DNA from: Brachypterus glaber
Lineage: Eukaryota; Arthropoda; Insecta; Coleoptera; Kateretidae
Assembly (NCBI GenBank): GCA_958510825.1
Contig: OY294049.1
Location: 5,022,001-5,086,000 of the forward strand
Length of the DNA stretch: 64,000 bases
Direction: 5' to 3'
The notes under the pieces are model-generated. The model saw nothing but the letters and a program-made list of their open reading frames with translations, ran no database searches and had not been told where the DNA came from. The translations under genes were made by a program, and so were the position numbers. Positions within the stretch are counted from its first letter, which is position 1, and every line of letters begins with the position of its first letter. Positions 1-10,634 of the stretch are shown here, piece after piece.

Positions 1-345
1 TTTTTCTTCATAACTTATTTTTTTCAAATGGAAACCCCTTTGGACGCTTTTAACTTTTTGGTGCGCTATTGTAAGGGCTACAAAATGACGTACTTTTTTT
101 CCTTTTACTTCCGTGTTCTTAGATGTAAATGTTTTCTAAATTCAAAAATGCAAAAATATACAGGGGGTTTCATTATAAAAAATCAAATTGAGTTTACGGC
201 GAAATCGGAAGTGCAAAAAATAAATTTGTAAGCCATGTTGTAGCCCTTGTTAAGAAATATAAGCTACCAAAAATTACTTTGATCGGATTGAAAACAATTC
301 AATTTTAGGGATGTCCATGGACTGAAACTCACCTGGTATACATAT
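1..345. repeat. Partial foldback element, same family as 36,967-37,694
   Basis: This stretch resembles the right-hand part of the foldback at 36,967-37,694. It shows a TGGAACACCC-like motif near 30-42, a CAGGGGGTTTCATT motif near 161, a GGCGAAATCGGAAGTG motif near 199 and an ACTCACCTGGTATAC end near 328-341. In the other copy the equivalents are CAGGGTGTTCCATT, GGCGAAACCGGAA and ACTCACCCGGTATAC. The element probably continues to the left of the window. Confidence 0.5.
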
Positions 346-1350
346 TATGTTCTGCGCTCGCCACAAAGAAGTAAGACAAGAAGTAAGCAACACACAGAAA
401 ACTATTATCTTTTAAGAATCAAGAATTTTTCTATAACGAAGAGAATATATTCTCCTTTAAAGCAAAGTTTTGCTTTAAATATGCCTAAAAGGAGGGGATA
501 TTTTCTTAAAAGAAGAATACCCAAATCACACATTCTTACTTTAAGATAATATTTTTCTGTGCCTACATTTTTGTGGTGAATAATAAAATCTTAAATAGTT
601 TGACATATTACGCCAAATAAATTAAAAGATCGAAACATTTTAAACTAATTAAACGGCTTATTAAACTTTTTTGCTAGAGCCCCTTGATGTTTTGACCGAA
701 ATGTCAATTATTGTTAACTCCGCGAGTAACCTGAAAATTAAAAAAATATATTACAAATAAACAAGTAAATAAAATGGCGGATGAATTAAATAAATACATC
801 ATATTTTTGATAAATGATAGTTAATTGTACAAAATGACTGTGGGCAAAAGCTCATTATTATCCTCAAAGATGGGCTTTTAGAACGTAGCTATTTTCCTAG
901 GATCATCACTTATAGTCCCGAAGAGGGTGCAGCAAATTCACCGCAAGGTCGTGACCGGTCAGGTGGGCTATATATAAAGGCCATTGTGTGCCAATAAATT
1001 TCACATAATTCTTGTAATTATACCTAATCTTAGAATGTGGAATTTATTGGCCATGTTTTCCTTTTTTTTTCTTAATCTTTATAGCGAAATAAAATCGTTG
1101 GTTTAGTAAAACAAATCGGTAATATTTTTTATAAAAGAAGATTTAAGATAGGGTGTTTAGTGCACCCCACCCCCCCTAATTTTAATTTAGTAGACATATC
1201 AGACTCACTCTGTCGCCGCAGCTGATATGTTTTGAAATTATTAAGGTGACGCGTTTAAACATTTTAACTGTCAAACCATTATTTCAAGAACTCTAAATTC
1301 TGCATCTGTCTACCTTTTTGGGTAGACACAGGAACTCAAAGTCTTGCAAT
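346..1350. other. AT-rich intergenic DNA, no gene seen
   Basis: No coding region is supported. A short AAAGCAAAGTTTTGCTTT palindrome lies near 460-478, and a C-rich run near 1,165-1,176. Confidence 0.5.
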
Positions 1351-1370
1351 GTGTACCCAATTGGGTACAC
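1351..1370. repeat. Perfect 20-bp palindrome with a nearby extra half-site
   Basis: The 20 bases GTGTACCCAATTGGGTACAC equal their own reverse complement. A further TTGGGTACACA half-site follows at about 1,385-1,395, and a TTTTGGGTAGACACA-like motif precedes it at 1,316-1,330. It could be a protein-binding site or the core of a small inverted-repeat element. Function is unknown. Confidence 0.6.
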
Positions 1371-2040
1371 AATGTAATGCCCATTTGGGTACACAAATAT
1401 TTTACCTTATTATAATTTTCTATTACGTAAGGTACATATATAACTATAAAACTTTTGCCCTAAATAAAGTTCTCGTTTGTATGGAAATTTTATTCGATAG
1501 TAATATCTTAATACATAAATTTGTATTTTTGAAAAAAAAATAACGTATGAGTTTAAATGTGATCAGTTTTAATATCAATTAACAAATCAACGTCGACTGT
1601 TTTACTTTGCTCACTAGTGTGAAAAATTTAACTTTTCGTACAGATTTATTATACAAAAAGAGACGCTTTTAGATACAATCAAATAAAAATTAAATTTGTA
1701 ACGATTTTGTAATATAAAGGATAAAAGTGGTTTTAATGAAATTTTCAAGATTCAAATTACGCCTGTCAATAGATCAAGCGTAATTTTATCAAGATTAGGA
1801 ATTTTGCCGCATTCGGTGAACAATATTGGGGATAGAGTTATAATGTAACCTCAGGTTAAGGGTTAATTTTGATGAAAGGTTAATTAAGACACGGGGATGA
1901 ATATTGTCAAAATTCCCCAACCCAAACGTGATACAACTTTGTAATAAAATACAGTGACATTCACAAGTTCTGCAAAACTAAACACAAAGACAAAAAATCT
2001 AGTTTGAAGTTTTATGTTTATTTTTTTTTTGTTTTATGTT
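1371..2040. other. AT-rich intergenic DNA, no gene seen
   Basis: No supported gene. The short frames here lack any recognisable domain. An imperfect inverted match pairs the TTTTGCCG region near 1,802 with CAAAATTCCCC near 1,908, possibly a small degraded element. Confidence 0.4.
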
Positions 2041-2281
2041 TATTTTTAACCTCGTACTATTCTACTTAATTAAGCATACCCTAAGTCCAGGACTTGTGTG
2101 GGCTAGTAGTAGAGGGAACCACCGGCTTTAATTGACTTTCGAACCAATATATCTAGGGAGTACGCCTTCGCCAAATTTCAATTATTAATTAACTGAAAAA
2201 GGCAAGTGAGGTTTGGACTCACGATCATTAGCTCAGTGTCAATGCTATATCGATGCTTTAGACCGCTGAGCTAATCTCCCA
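2041..2281 (-). mobile_element. tRNA-derived SINE, nearly full length
   Basis: Read on the minus strand, the head (about 2,281 to 2,205) is tRNA-like. It has an A-box-like TTAGCTCAGCGGTCTAAAGC and a B-box-like GTGAGTCCAAACCTCAC, which are the internal RNA polymerase III promoter elements. The body follows, with the conserved block CCACACAAGTCCTGGACTTA, and ends in TAGTACGAGGTTAAAAATA and an A/T-rich tail. Related copies lie at 11,533, 20,835, 40,460 and 44,106. This copy lacks about 10 bp next to the B box compared with the 11.5-kb copy. It encodes no protein and would depend on a LINE. Confidence 0.75.
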
Positions 2282-3062
2282 TTACCGACCAGTTAACAAA
2301 TTTGCCTAGAATTTCATGCGAAAAGTCAAAAAAACGAAACTTCTTATCTCGATTGTCGAGAATTCTGATTGTTGGGATAATAAATAGACAAGTTGATGAT
2401 CTGTCATGAAACAAACATTCTCACTTTTATTAGGAATTAAAATTCAAAACTAATAATTTTCAAAGTTTAAGCAAAGAAATATAAAATTTTGAAATCGTAA
2501 ATTCCCATTTTACAAAACTTATTACTGTGACTGTAACTCATTCTAAATATTCACTCTAAATTCGATTTATGTTCCATTTTATGAACTACAATTAAATTTA
2601 TACCAAACGGTTTATTTACCTCATTCTAAGTAATACTGTGAGCAACAGAATAATCAAACATACAGTATGGATCAAAAGTTACTGCCTCTAAACTTTTCAA
2701 CGAGTTGAGATATCAACTTCAAATTCAAAAACGTAAATGTACAAAATAAACTATCTTTTGGAAATTAGTTTATCTTTTTAGCCTATAGAACATGTTAGTG
2801 AAGCATAGTAGGGCCACTCCATCCGTTGACCGGTTTTGGGACTGAGCCCCGTAGAGAGTCGGTCCCGACTACCAGATGAAGTGACTCTAGAATATGGAGG
2901 ATTTTTAATAAAAAGAGGGTCTTGTGATTCATCATTTTAAAGCTCATAAATTTCTTTATTTATGAATTAGAATGGTTTAAAATAGTGTCAAAGATGGGTA
3001 TTTTGGTCAGAATTTCTTTTGAATCTTAAACAATTTTTTTTTGTAGGATTTTCAGGTAGGGG
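2282..3062. other. Intergenic DNA with short repeat fragments
   Basis: No gene seen. The stretch near 2,910-3,040 (TTGTGATTCATCATTTTAAA, then AAGCTCATAAATTTC) resembles part of the insertion at 29,145-29,513. A GC-richer fragment (CACTCCATCCGTTGACCGG) lies near 2,815. Confidence 0.4.
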
Positions 3063-3935
3063 AAAGTAGGGTAACGGTGCGCAATGGGTAACCGTGCAGA
3101 CCACCGAATATTACGAGGTATTCTCAGGCATCTCTGACATCCATGCTTGAGGGGCATGTCTAACAATTCGCTAGAATTAAAAACTGCGACTGACAAATGA
3201 AAGTTGTCACAATATTTGAATGTGTCAATTGATGTTTGTTGCTATTGTTTTGCACGTGTACGAAATAGGACGATAAGTTCATAATCTTGACCGATTATTC
3301 TAAAATAAATATATTCTTGAAGGATAGGTATGATAATTTGCATTTATTCATGCAATTTTGTTGAATTTAATTAAATAGTTTTTGTTATGTAAAGTAGTTT
3401 ATTTTTAATTTCATGATGGGGTAATGATGCACATGCCTCTCATTCAATTAAATAGTAATAAAATGAAATAAAAAAACAAGTTTTAAAAGTTATAACCTTT
3501 CTGATAATTACATGTTACGTATGACTAAAAAGTTGAAAACAAAATAATCATACAAATGTTCAAAAACAATATTTTTAAAAGAAGGGTTTTGGAAACGTTC
3601 TTTAAACGATCAAAAATTCCAAAACCTTTCCTTTAAAAAATAGGTTTTTGTAAACCTGTATACAAATCTTGTGTTTAATAAATATTTTTGCATTATTTTC
3701 TGTTTTTATCTGTTGTGCATAATTCCCCAACAGGTGCGCAACATTACCCCTTGGGGTAGGGAATTGTGCGCAAATGCACTCTTATAGTTTTACATTTTTA
3801 TTGTGATTATGGTGAAAGCTACGGAAGTTTTGATGATACGTAATGATAGTCTAATAAGTAAGGCTTCTTTTGTAATATTCATAAGGTGCCACCAATCATA
3901 TCAAGTTTCCCTTGGGTGTGCACCGTTACCCTCTA
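3063..3935. mobile_element. Candidate non-autonomous terminal-inverted-repeat element
   Basis: The left end carries AGGGTAACGGTGCGCA (about 3,068-3,083). The right end carries the inverse, TGTGCACCGTTACCCT (about 3,917-3,932). Related internal copies occur near 3,418 (GGGGTAATGATGCACA) and 3,733-3,773 (GTGCGCAACATTACCCC). Clustered subterminal motifs of this kind are usual in DNA transposons. No transposase frame is visible between the ends. Exact ends and target duplication were not resolved. Confidence 0.5.
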
Positions 3936-4856
3936 TATATTTCGTCAAAAGTGTACTCTCTTTGTTTTATGAGGTGCTACTCAATATAAAATAATACCAA
4001 AAACATCAAACCTGCCAAAAACTCGACAATGTTTTATATATACTCTAGACACTCTGTTAAATAATTAATTTCTGCATATAAAAAAGTAAATAATAGTTCT
4101 AAACAAACTTTAAGTGATATAAATAACAATTTTAATAAAATCTAAGAAAATTTCATTTTGAGTAAATAATTTTAAAATTTTAAGCCCAACACGAATTTTT
4201 AATAAATTATATGGTCAATGGTGATGGAGTTTAGTTTTAAGATAATTTCGAATTCGAGTTCTGTGACATACTGTATATGTCAAATATCTTTTTAATCTTG
4301 ATTAAAACAATTTTACTGTCTTAAACTAGAGACTGTAATAAGCATTTATCTTTATAACATATCAAAACTAAACATTAGCACAAACATAAAGTACCGTCAA
4401 AATTTAATTATGATTTTAATGGCAAAAATTTCCTTTGCAACATTGTTGGCAGACTAACTCTTTATTATCCCTTCTCAACAACAACTCTACTTTATAAGAT
4501 TCCTACTCCCAAATAACCATACTCTTTAGTAACCGTTAGTAACCCTACTCCACCCCCCCCCAACAACCCTACTCTTCAATAATCCTTCAATAAGAAACCG
4601 AAAAAAAAACACATTTGATAACTAACTGGCTTTTTTTGTGCAGGGTCACATATGTTCTTGATTAGCACGTCACTTTTATATAAAGGAAGGATTATTACTA
4701 TGCGTCGATTTGTACTGACTTAAAGGTCTAACACTATTGCCGTTATTTCGTATTCATTCATAACAATTCTTTAATGGTTCATTCATAAAGGACTTAGGCA
4801 TTTTGGGCCCACCCTTAACAGCAACAGATTATATATCATTAGAAAAGTTTATATAC
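3936..4856. other. AT-rich intergenic DNA with a CT/AC-rich patch
   Basis: No gene seen. Near 4,470-4,590 there are degenerate repeats of the form AACCCTACTC and AACCATACTC around a run of C, like an eroded short tandem repeat. Confidence 0.4.
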
Positions 4857-5368
4857 ATTTTTTTTATTAGTTTTTGATTAGCACATTCGCCCTGCATCAT
4901 TGTAATTTCGGTTTTCAACATTTTACTATTTAATTTTTCGTCCACGAGAAATTTCACATTCAAATGATTGTTTTCCGAACAGGATTACAACAAGCATATC
5001 TGTTTTATGTTTTTTGACATGAGGAATCATATTCCAAAAATATTACACAGAAAAAAGTTTTGGACAAAAAACTGATAAGCCCCCCTCCCCCCGTTTTGTA
5101 CAACCCTGGTTAAAATAACTAAATGAAAATAACATACGAATATGGGCCTTATTAAGGTTAGTTTACGTGCAAAACCTCGTTGCTATATTTTAAAGGGTTC
5201 CTGAGTTATTAAATAAAAACCGAATTTTTTAACCACTTTCAAAGGGGCTTAGCTCTCTTACGACTCATTTTTAGACATATGTTTATAGGAACTTTTTGTC
5301 ATATTTTATGATTACGATAGAATCACGCCTTAAAATTTCGGACCTTATTTCAAATACACCCTGTATAG
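4857..5368 (+). repeat. Single arm of the foldback family seen at 42,392-43,549
   Basis: This segment matches the right arm of the 42.4-kb foldback in order and orientation. Shared motifs include CATTCGCCCTGCATCATT, AATTTTTCGTCC, CTGATAAGCCCCCC, GCAAAACCTCGTTG, GGGTTCCTGAGTTATTAAAT and CATATGTTTATAGGAACTTT. It ends near 5,368 in ACACCCTGTATA, the inverse of the TATACAGGGTGT terminus frequent in insect repeats. Confidence 0.7.
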
Positions 5369-6040
5369 ATTCTTCTTTTAATCTCTCGTTCTTAATAATT
5401 ATTATTAGGTATTCATGTTAAACAGGAATACTGCTATCTTGGTGAGAATATCAAATGAATTTTTTAAATTAGTAGCTATCGTAAATTTGTTAAGCACGAT
5501 ATGTTTTAATATGGTCGTAAAATGTTTGGCTTAACGTTTTAATATAAAAAAGAACTTGCTTTTGTGGGTTCTAAGCCTTTTTGTTGGTTTAATGTTTCTA
5601 AACATACAATGCTGGAAAAATTATTAGCGAATTTTACACCAAGTACCTACTAAATACTAAACTTGAATTTTCTAAAACATTTTTATTTTATTAATAATAA
5701 GAATGGTGCATTTAAAAGTATTACAAAAATTTTAAGGGTTGGTTATGGTGGGCCGTTACCCTCTTTTTTTGAGTTTTAAAAAAGGTTGATAGTTATTAAA
5801 AATTGCCAAATATTACTACTGGAAAAAAATTCAATCAAATCTGTCCACATTAAGAGGGCCCAAATAGGCAAATAAAAAACAGCAAAACATGCAAATAGTC
5901 TTATATTTTAGGTAGAGAACCCGACTCGACTGAAGAATAAATGAGTTTAAAAGTTGAAGCAAAACTTGTAACCTTGAATACAGTAATTTTACAGCCCCCT
6001 AAGCATATAACCACTTTTGGAAAAAATTATATAGCTTGTG
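5369..6040. other. AT-rich intergenic DNA, no gene seen
   Basis: No open frame of note and no repeat that I could match elsewhere in the window. Confidence 0.4.
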
Positions 6041-6200
6041 CGTTTCTTAGATAATATTAAAAGTTCCTGAGCAGACTTTGTAGACAATAGTGCAAGCATA
6101 TTGCAAGTAGTCCTTTTAAACATATATCTAGCTTTTGCAATATACTTTTGCTGCTGTCTATAAAGTCTGCTAAGGAACTTTTAGCATTATCTAAAAAACG
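6041..6200. mobile_element. Palindromic MITE-like element, about 160 bp
   Basis: Two arms of about 65-70 bp are inverted copies of each other. The left arm carries AGTTCCTGAGCAGACTTTGT (6,062-6,081); the right arm carries its near inverse ending in TCTGCTAAGGAACTTTTAGC. The outer ends are CGTTTCTTAGATAAT and ATTATCTAAAAAACG. It has no coding capacity and folds into a near-complete hairpin. Confidence 0.7.
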
Positions 6201-6232
6201 GAAATAGTTAGCAGTAGAGAAGCGCCTCTTTT

Positions 6233-6345
6233 ATTTTTATTTATTTATTTTATTTATTTATTTATTGTAGGATAGATACACAGAATCATGGAGAGCCCCA
6301 AATAAGTTACAAAACTTGTGCTAGGGGCTCTCCATTATGATTCAA
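6233..6345 (-). mobile_element. 3' tail of a non-LTR retrotransposon, with hairpin and (AAAT)n
   Basis: On the minus strand this reads as a perfect 11-bp stem (6,324-6,334 with 6,289-6,299; TGGAGAGCCCC/GGGGCTCTCCA) closed by a 24-nt loop, then CATGATTCTGTGTATC, then a tail of TAAA/AAAT units. Copies of the same tail occur at 34,400 and 48,958. A terminal hairpin next to a short-repeat tail fits a 5'-truncated LINE insertion. Confidence 0.7.
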
Positions 6346-6544
6346 AACTTTTTTATAAGTTAAAAATTGATTTTTGACAGAAATCCAAAACATTTAAAGA
6401 TGGTTCTCTTATAATTTTGGCCGATTTGGATTTTATTTGGGGTACTATTGGGACTATTTGGAAAATTTCAATAACTACCGTCAACTGATTTAAAAAAAAA
6501 GTTTATAACGGCTCAGCCTATTCTACATATGATAACAAATAACA

Positions 6545-6846
6545 AAACATTAAGGATTTTTGATTTTTTTAAATAAACAGGGAAAAATAAATAAAAAAAC
6601 TGCTGCCATCAAAATAATAATTACTCCTATAGGTTCATCAGAATAAAAAAAAACAAAAAATTAAAAAAAATTATAATTTTTCAAAAAAAGTTAATTTTTT
6701 CGTAAAACGAAAAATTTTTGAAAAAAAATTGTTTTTCCCTATTTTACCGTCTTAACCCAACCCTATTTTTACCAAAAACAATCCCAGCCTAGAACTTTGG
6801 ATAATCAACTTATGGTCCAAATTTGAAGCCTTTGTTATGATCCGTA
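6545..6846 (-). repeat. Dispersed repeat R3, minus-oriented copy with A/T-rich core
   Basis: The right part carries TTTACCAAAAACAATCCC and GAACTTTGGATAATCAACTT. These match, inverted, the start of the copies at 8,545 and 36,175 and, in the same sense, the copy at 43,740. The left part is a homopolymer-like run of A and T. Confidence 0.5.
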
Positions 6847-6899
6847 TAATTTTAAAATTTTATTTTAATATACATAGCCTATAAGATCTAATTCTTAAA

Positions 6900-7770
6900 A
6901 GTAAGCATGAGTAACGTCGGATATTTTCGGGTTTTGTTCGGACCCCTCTAAGTAAAAATCGTTGAACTTTGGTAGTGGGGAATTCACACCCAGAAACATT
7001 AGCGCGTGTGACCTAAATATGCCTCATTTTAATTTATGGATTTATGAAGAAAATAAATAGAGCACCAAATTTTAGAGGTGATCATTCTTGAATAGTTTTT
7101 TGTCTTGTTAGTTAAATAGTATCCAGTAGTGTCAAAAGTGAAAATGTAGTTTCTGTGAGAATTAATTTTGAGATTTATTCTTGAATTTAAAATAGTTTTT
7201 AAATTTTGAGACTCGTTATATTATACATAAAAATAATTTTGGACACTTATAAATATTGATAGTATGAACACTGATAGAAATTTTGACGAATATTAATTAA
7301 CTTTGAAAAATATTTTGTAAAATAATTTAAATGACTTATACGAACCAGTTTAAATATACACTAAGAAAAATGTGTAAAATAAATTGGGATTTGAAAATGA
7401 TTGCGAATAGTTGGAATTTCAAACATAGAATGTTTTAATTTAGAAGTATTTAATGGAAAACTAATATATAATGGAAATTAGAATTTAAGGGCTTTGCATA
7501 GAAATAGGACTTAGAAGTAAGAATTGATCTTTCATGTTCTCGAAGAATTTATTCACATTTATTTAATATATTATTCTTAAGTTAAGAAGAAATCGTTATC
7601 TGTTTCCAAAGCGCCGTCTCCTAGAATACCCGCTCCCGAATAAAGTGATGAGTGGTTAAGTATATTCTCCGCTCGGGTATACTTTAAATACGATGGAAGA
7701 TTGTATGGCCAACCTAACTGAGTAAGTTATAATAAAAGTTATAATTAACTGCTGGGCTATAACCGAATTA
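6900..7770. repeat. Dispersed repeat L, copy 1 (possibly a solo LTR)
   Basis: This segment aligns along its length with 33,600-34,830. Shared landmarks, in order, are GTTCGGACCCC, GACTTATACG, TACACTAAGA, AATAGTTGGAAT, GATCTTTCATGTTC, CACATTTATTTAATATATTA and TATTCTCCGCTCGG. The copies are diverged. Length and absence of coding fit an old LTR, but I could not fix the ends or a target duplication. Confidence 0.5.
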
Positions 7771-8540
7771 TATAATATATCACTAAATTAGTGATAGAAT
7801 TCGACATCACTACACCTTTAGCCTGAAGCGTTTTGAGTGTCCAAAGTCCAAATTTCCCGGACACACAGACCGACAGACAGACCGAAAGACCGACAGACAG
7901 ATTTTTTTTATGGTTATCATATATTTTGGAAATAAAACGTCCGGAAACGCAAAAAAAAAACAATAAAAATTTAAGATTTTTTTTTACAAACGCAAGACTT
8001 TCCTTGGGGAAAGTAATATATATTTTTTAATGCTGTATTGTATTAATATACAGTGTATTCAATAGGTTTTCAATCTTACTGGCAAATAGGGTTCTTTTAC
8101 TAAGTTGGGTAGTCCATTAATTAAGGTTGGACGTATTTACATGAGACTAAAGAGCCCAGATTTGCTAAAACACATCGAAAGACATTTCATAAAGGGGTTA
8201 AAATAGTGTGAAAATCCTCCATACATTATTAAGATAAATTGCACACAAAGTAGGAAAAGCGAGAGAAAACATCAGGGTGTGTAATGACTTCTTTCTATAT
8301 GAGGCTAACACTGAAAAAACAATCCAAACCCATAATAATTTAAAAGCATTGTACATACATTTTATATATGTATATTAAATTAGCACTTTTCACTAGTTTT
8401 AAAATGAGAATATTATTAAAAAATATATGTTTTTAGCCTCAACCTATCGCTTTCCCATTGAAATTTTTCAATTTTTTTTGCGTATTTTTACGTTTAGTGA
8501 CTTTTTATGTCAATATAAATCAATTTCAAGCAAAAGAAAA
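7771..8540. other. Intergenic DNA with a GACAGACA-type repeat patch
   Basis: At 7,860-7,902 there are tandem CAGACCGACAGACAGACC-like units, followed by A-rich DNA to about 8,000. The patch resembles the tail of R3 seen at 44,490-44,630 and 17,593-17,720. The frames read across it on both strands are by-products of the repeat. Confidence 0.45.
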
Positions 8541-8544
8541 TTTT

Positions 8545-8870
8545 CGGTAGAATAATTTAAGAACGCTTTAAGCTATAGACTTGAAATTTGGCATACAGGT
8601 ATGTTACCAAAAGTTCACGCTCGGGAAAGAGAAGGGGGCAAATGAGGTAAATACAATAATTTTCATAAAATTTTTGAAAATTGCTATATAGGGGTATAGT
8701 GAGAGGGTAAATATTTTAAATATTTTCGTTAAATTTGGTATACAGGGGTTTTTGGGGAGGGCGAAACTGAATTTGATAAAAAAATTCAATTACTAAGGGA
8801 TGGGGGATAGTTTTGTGAAAATTGGTATATAGGAGTTTTTCAGGTTGCTGAAAGTAAGATACTGCTTAAG
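8545..8870 (+). repeat. Dispersed repeat R3, plus-oriented copy
   Basis: It begins with AAGAACGCTTTAAGCTATAG and GGCATACAGGTATGTTACC, then GGGGGCAAATGAGG. It then repeats a module of the type AAAATTGGTATATAGGAGTTT followed by a CTGAAA motif. The same order occurs at 36,175-36,585 and, inverted, at 43,740-44,630. Confidence 0.6.
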
Positions 8871-9375
8871 AACCTATTCCAATACCTAACAAAATTTCGT
8901 TAAAAAGTCCAAAGTGATCAAAATTTGCGTATATAAACAAAAATCATTTATTACATCTTAAGAAATAAATTTCAATTACCCTACAGAGTGGTATTTAAAG
9001 TTTATTTTTTTCAGGTATAGTTATTTTAAATTTGCCGCTAAATACTCCACAAAGTCTGATTTACACTGAAGCATGTGTCCAAACCATTTTTTTGTTCTCG
9101 TTAATGGCACGTCAACGTTTTACGGTTGTGTAAATTGGGCCTAGTCATTTCGCTTACGACGCATGCGTATCTTACTTTGCTATGGTAATTTCGAGATTGT
9201 TTACAAGCCGGAAGGTTTAAAATAACTATACCTTAAAAAAATAAACTTTAGTTTAAGCGCTGTGACGTCAGAGTCGCATTCTCAGATTGACACGCGATCG
9301 GCTGTATAAATCTTCCAACCTCTTTATTGTGACTCTGCTAAGGAGTGACCTTCTATGGCGTTCCAATTTATGGAA
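8871..9375. other. Intergenic DNA, no gene seen
   Basis: No recognisable gene. GC content rises toward 9,240-9,375 as the sequence nears the terminal-repeat element that follows. Confidence 0.35.
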
Positions 9376-9376
9376 T

Positions 9377-10147
9377 ACCAGGGTATGTATTCTCGGGCTC
9401 GAGAGAACGCATTCCCGGGAGAAAGGTAGTGTGGGTTGCATATTATTTCTCTCGAAACGCAAAACTACTTATTCTTGAACTTCACTTCGCACGAAAATTG
9501 AGGAACTTTACTTCTACTACTCGGGATCGTGAGAAGCGGTCGTTCACGGAAATTTTGACATATAAGTTAGTCGCGCGCATTCGAACATAACCCTATTTTT
9601 GCTTTGGTTTTGTGTTGTTAATTTGAATACCGTTTTGTTTTATAATAGTTAATCGTAATTAATAAAAGATTTTTTATATTTATAAATTATTATACATATT
9701 ATGATAATAATAATATAACGATGGATGATTTGGAAATTGTGAGGGCTGTTGCCCTTTTGGGAGATTAATAAAATTTAGAAGGATTTTTTTTGCTGACTGC
9801 TAGTTGGCGCAGATCTTTTTCTGGTTTTATTTTCAGTAATTTCTTACTAATAATATATTATACTTCTATATATTAATTAAAAAAATATTTAAACCTCAGC
9901 ACTTGTTTACAAAAAAAGTAAATTAATGACAGCTTGTCACAAGCTGCTTGTACACGCAAACTCGTGCGCATAATCTGATTGGTTAAAATCCACTAAAATA
10001 CTTGGCAACGCTGCAGAGATCCCATCACGCTCCCTGCTCTTCAAGAATAGCATTTTTTAACTTTTGGGAACTTTGATATGATGTGATCAGTTCCCTTCCT
10101 ACGAAAATTGTTCACGTTCTCTCGAGCCCAAGAATAGATACCCTGGA
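9377..10147. mobile_element. Non-autonomous element with long terminal inverted repeats
   Basis: The left end, CCAGGGTATGTATTC then GGGCTCGAGAGAACG (about 9,378-9,410), is matched in inverted form by CGTTCTCTCGAGCCCAAGAA then TAGATACCCTGG (about 10,115-10,146). Similarity continues inward for roughly 150 bp with interruptions. The short frames across the left arm look accidental. No transposase is visible. Confidence 0.6.
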
Positions 10148-10154
10148 GTAGAGT

Positions 10155-10305
10155 TTTAATGGGGGACGGTAGCTCTTTTGAACTTTTGTATATTGGCTAA
10201 TTATTAATTTTCTTGTAGATATTTTGTATGTTTTGTATTTTTTGTATTTTTTGTATATGGCCCTCTGGGCTGGAATAAAGGATTATTATTATTATTATTA
10301 TTATA
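10155..10305 (+). mobile_element. 3' end of a non-LTR retrotransposon with (ATT)n tail
   Basis: TGGCCCTCTGGGCTGGAATA followed by AAGG and about eight ATT units (10,281-10,305) is a layout typical of insect LINE 3' ends, with a polyadenylation-like AATAAA followed by a short tandem repeat. No coding part is attached. The tail coincides with the left junction of the 4.43-kb duplicated block. Confidence 0.55.
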
Positions 10306-10634
10306 TGTATAATATTATTATATGATACTTATTTCCGTGTTTTCTTTACTCTTTTCTATATACCCATATAGAGAGACCGTTCAACAATCGTTCTGGCGGC
10401 CATTTGCATTTTGTGTGTTGTTCTCTGCTCGTTTTCTGTCTATTAGTCTAACGAGATACTGTAACGCCTAGTTAGGCTGCACATACTAAATTTATATCGA
10501 CCAACTCAGCTAAAAAATTAACAATAACAATTCAATTGTTATAATAATAAAGAAAAATTTGACAAATATTCTGTTTTTATTACCTGTGATTATATTTTCA
10601 TTTATAGTAGAATACCTAAATATTTATAGAAAAT

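Noticed and set aside
7833..8030. Frames on both strands rich in Asp, Arg, Thr and Ser across 7,757-8,030
   Set aside because: They translate a GACAGACA-type repeat and the adjacent A/T runs.
9268..9590. Overlapping frames of 63-81 codons on both strands
   Set aside because: They lie on and beside the left arm of a terminal-repeat element, overlap each other and show no domain.
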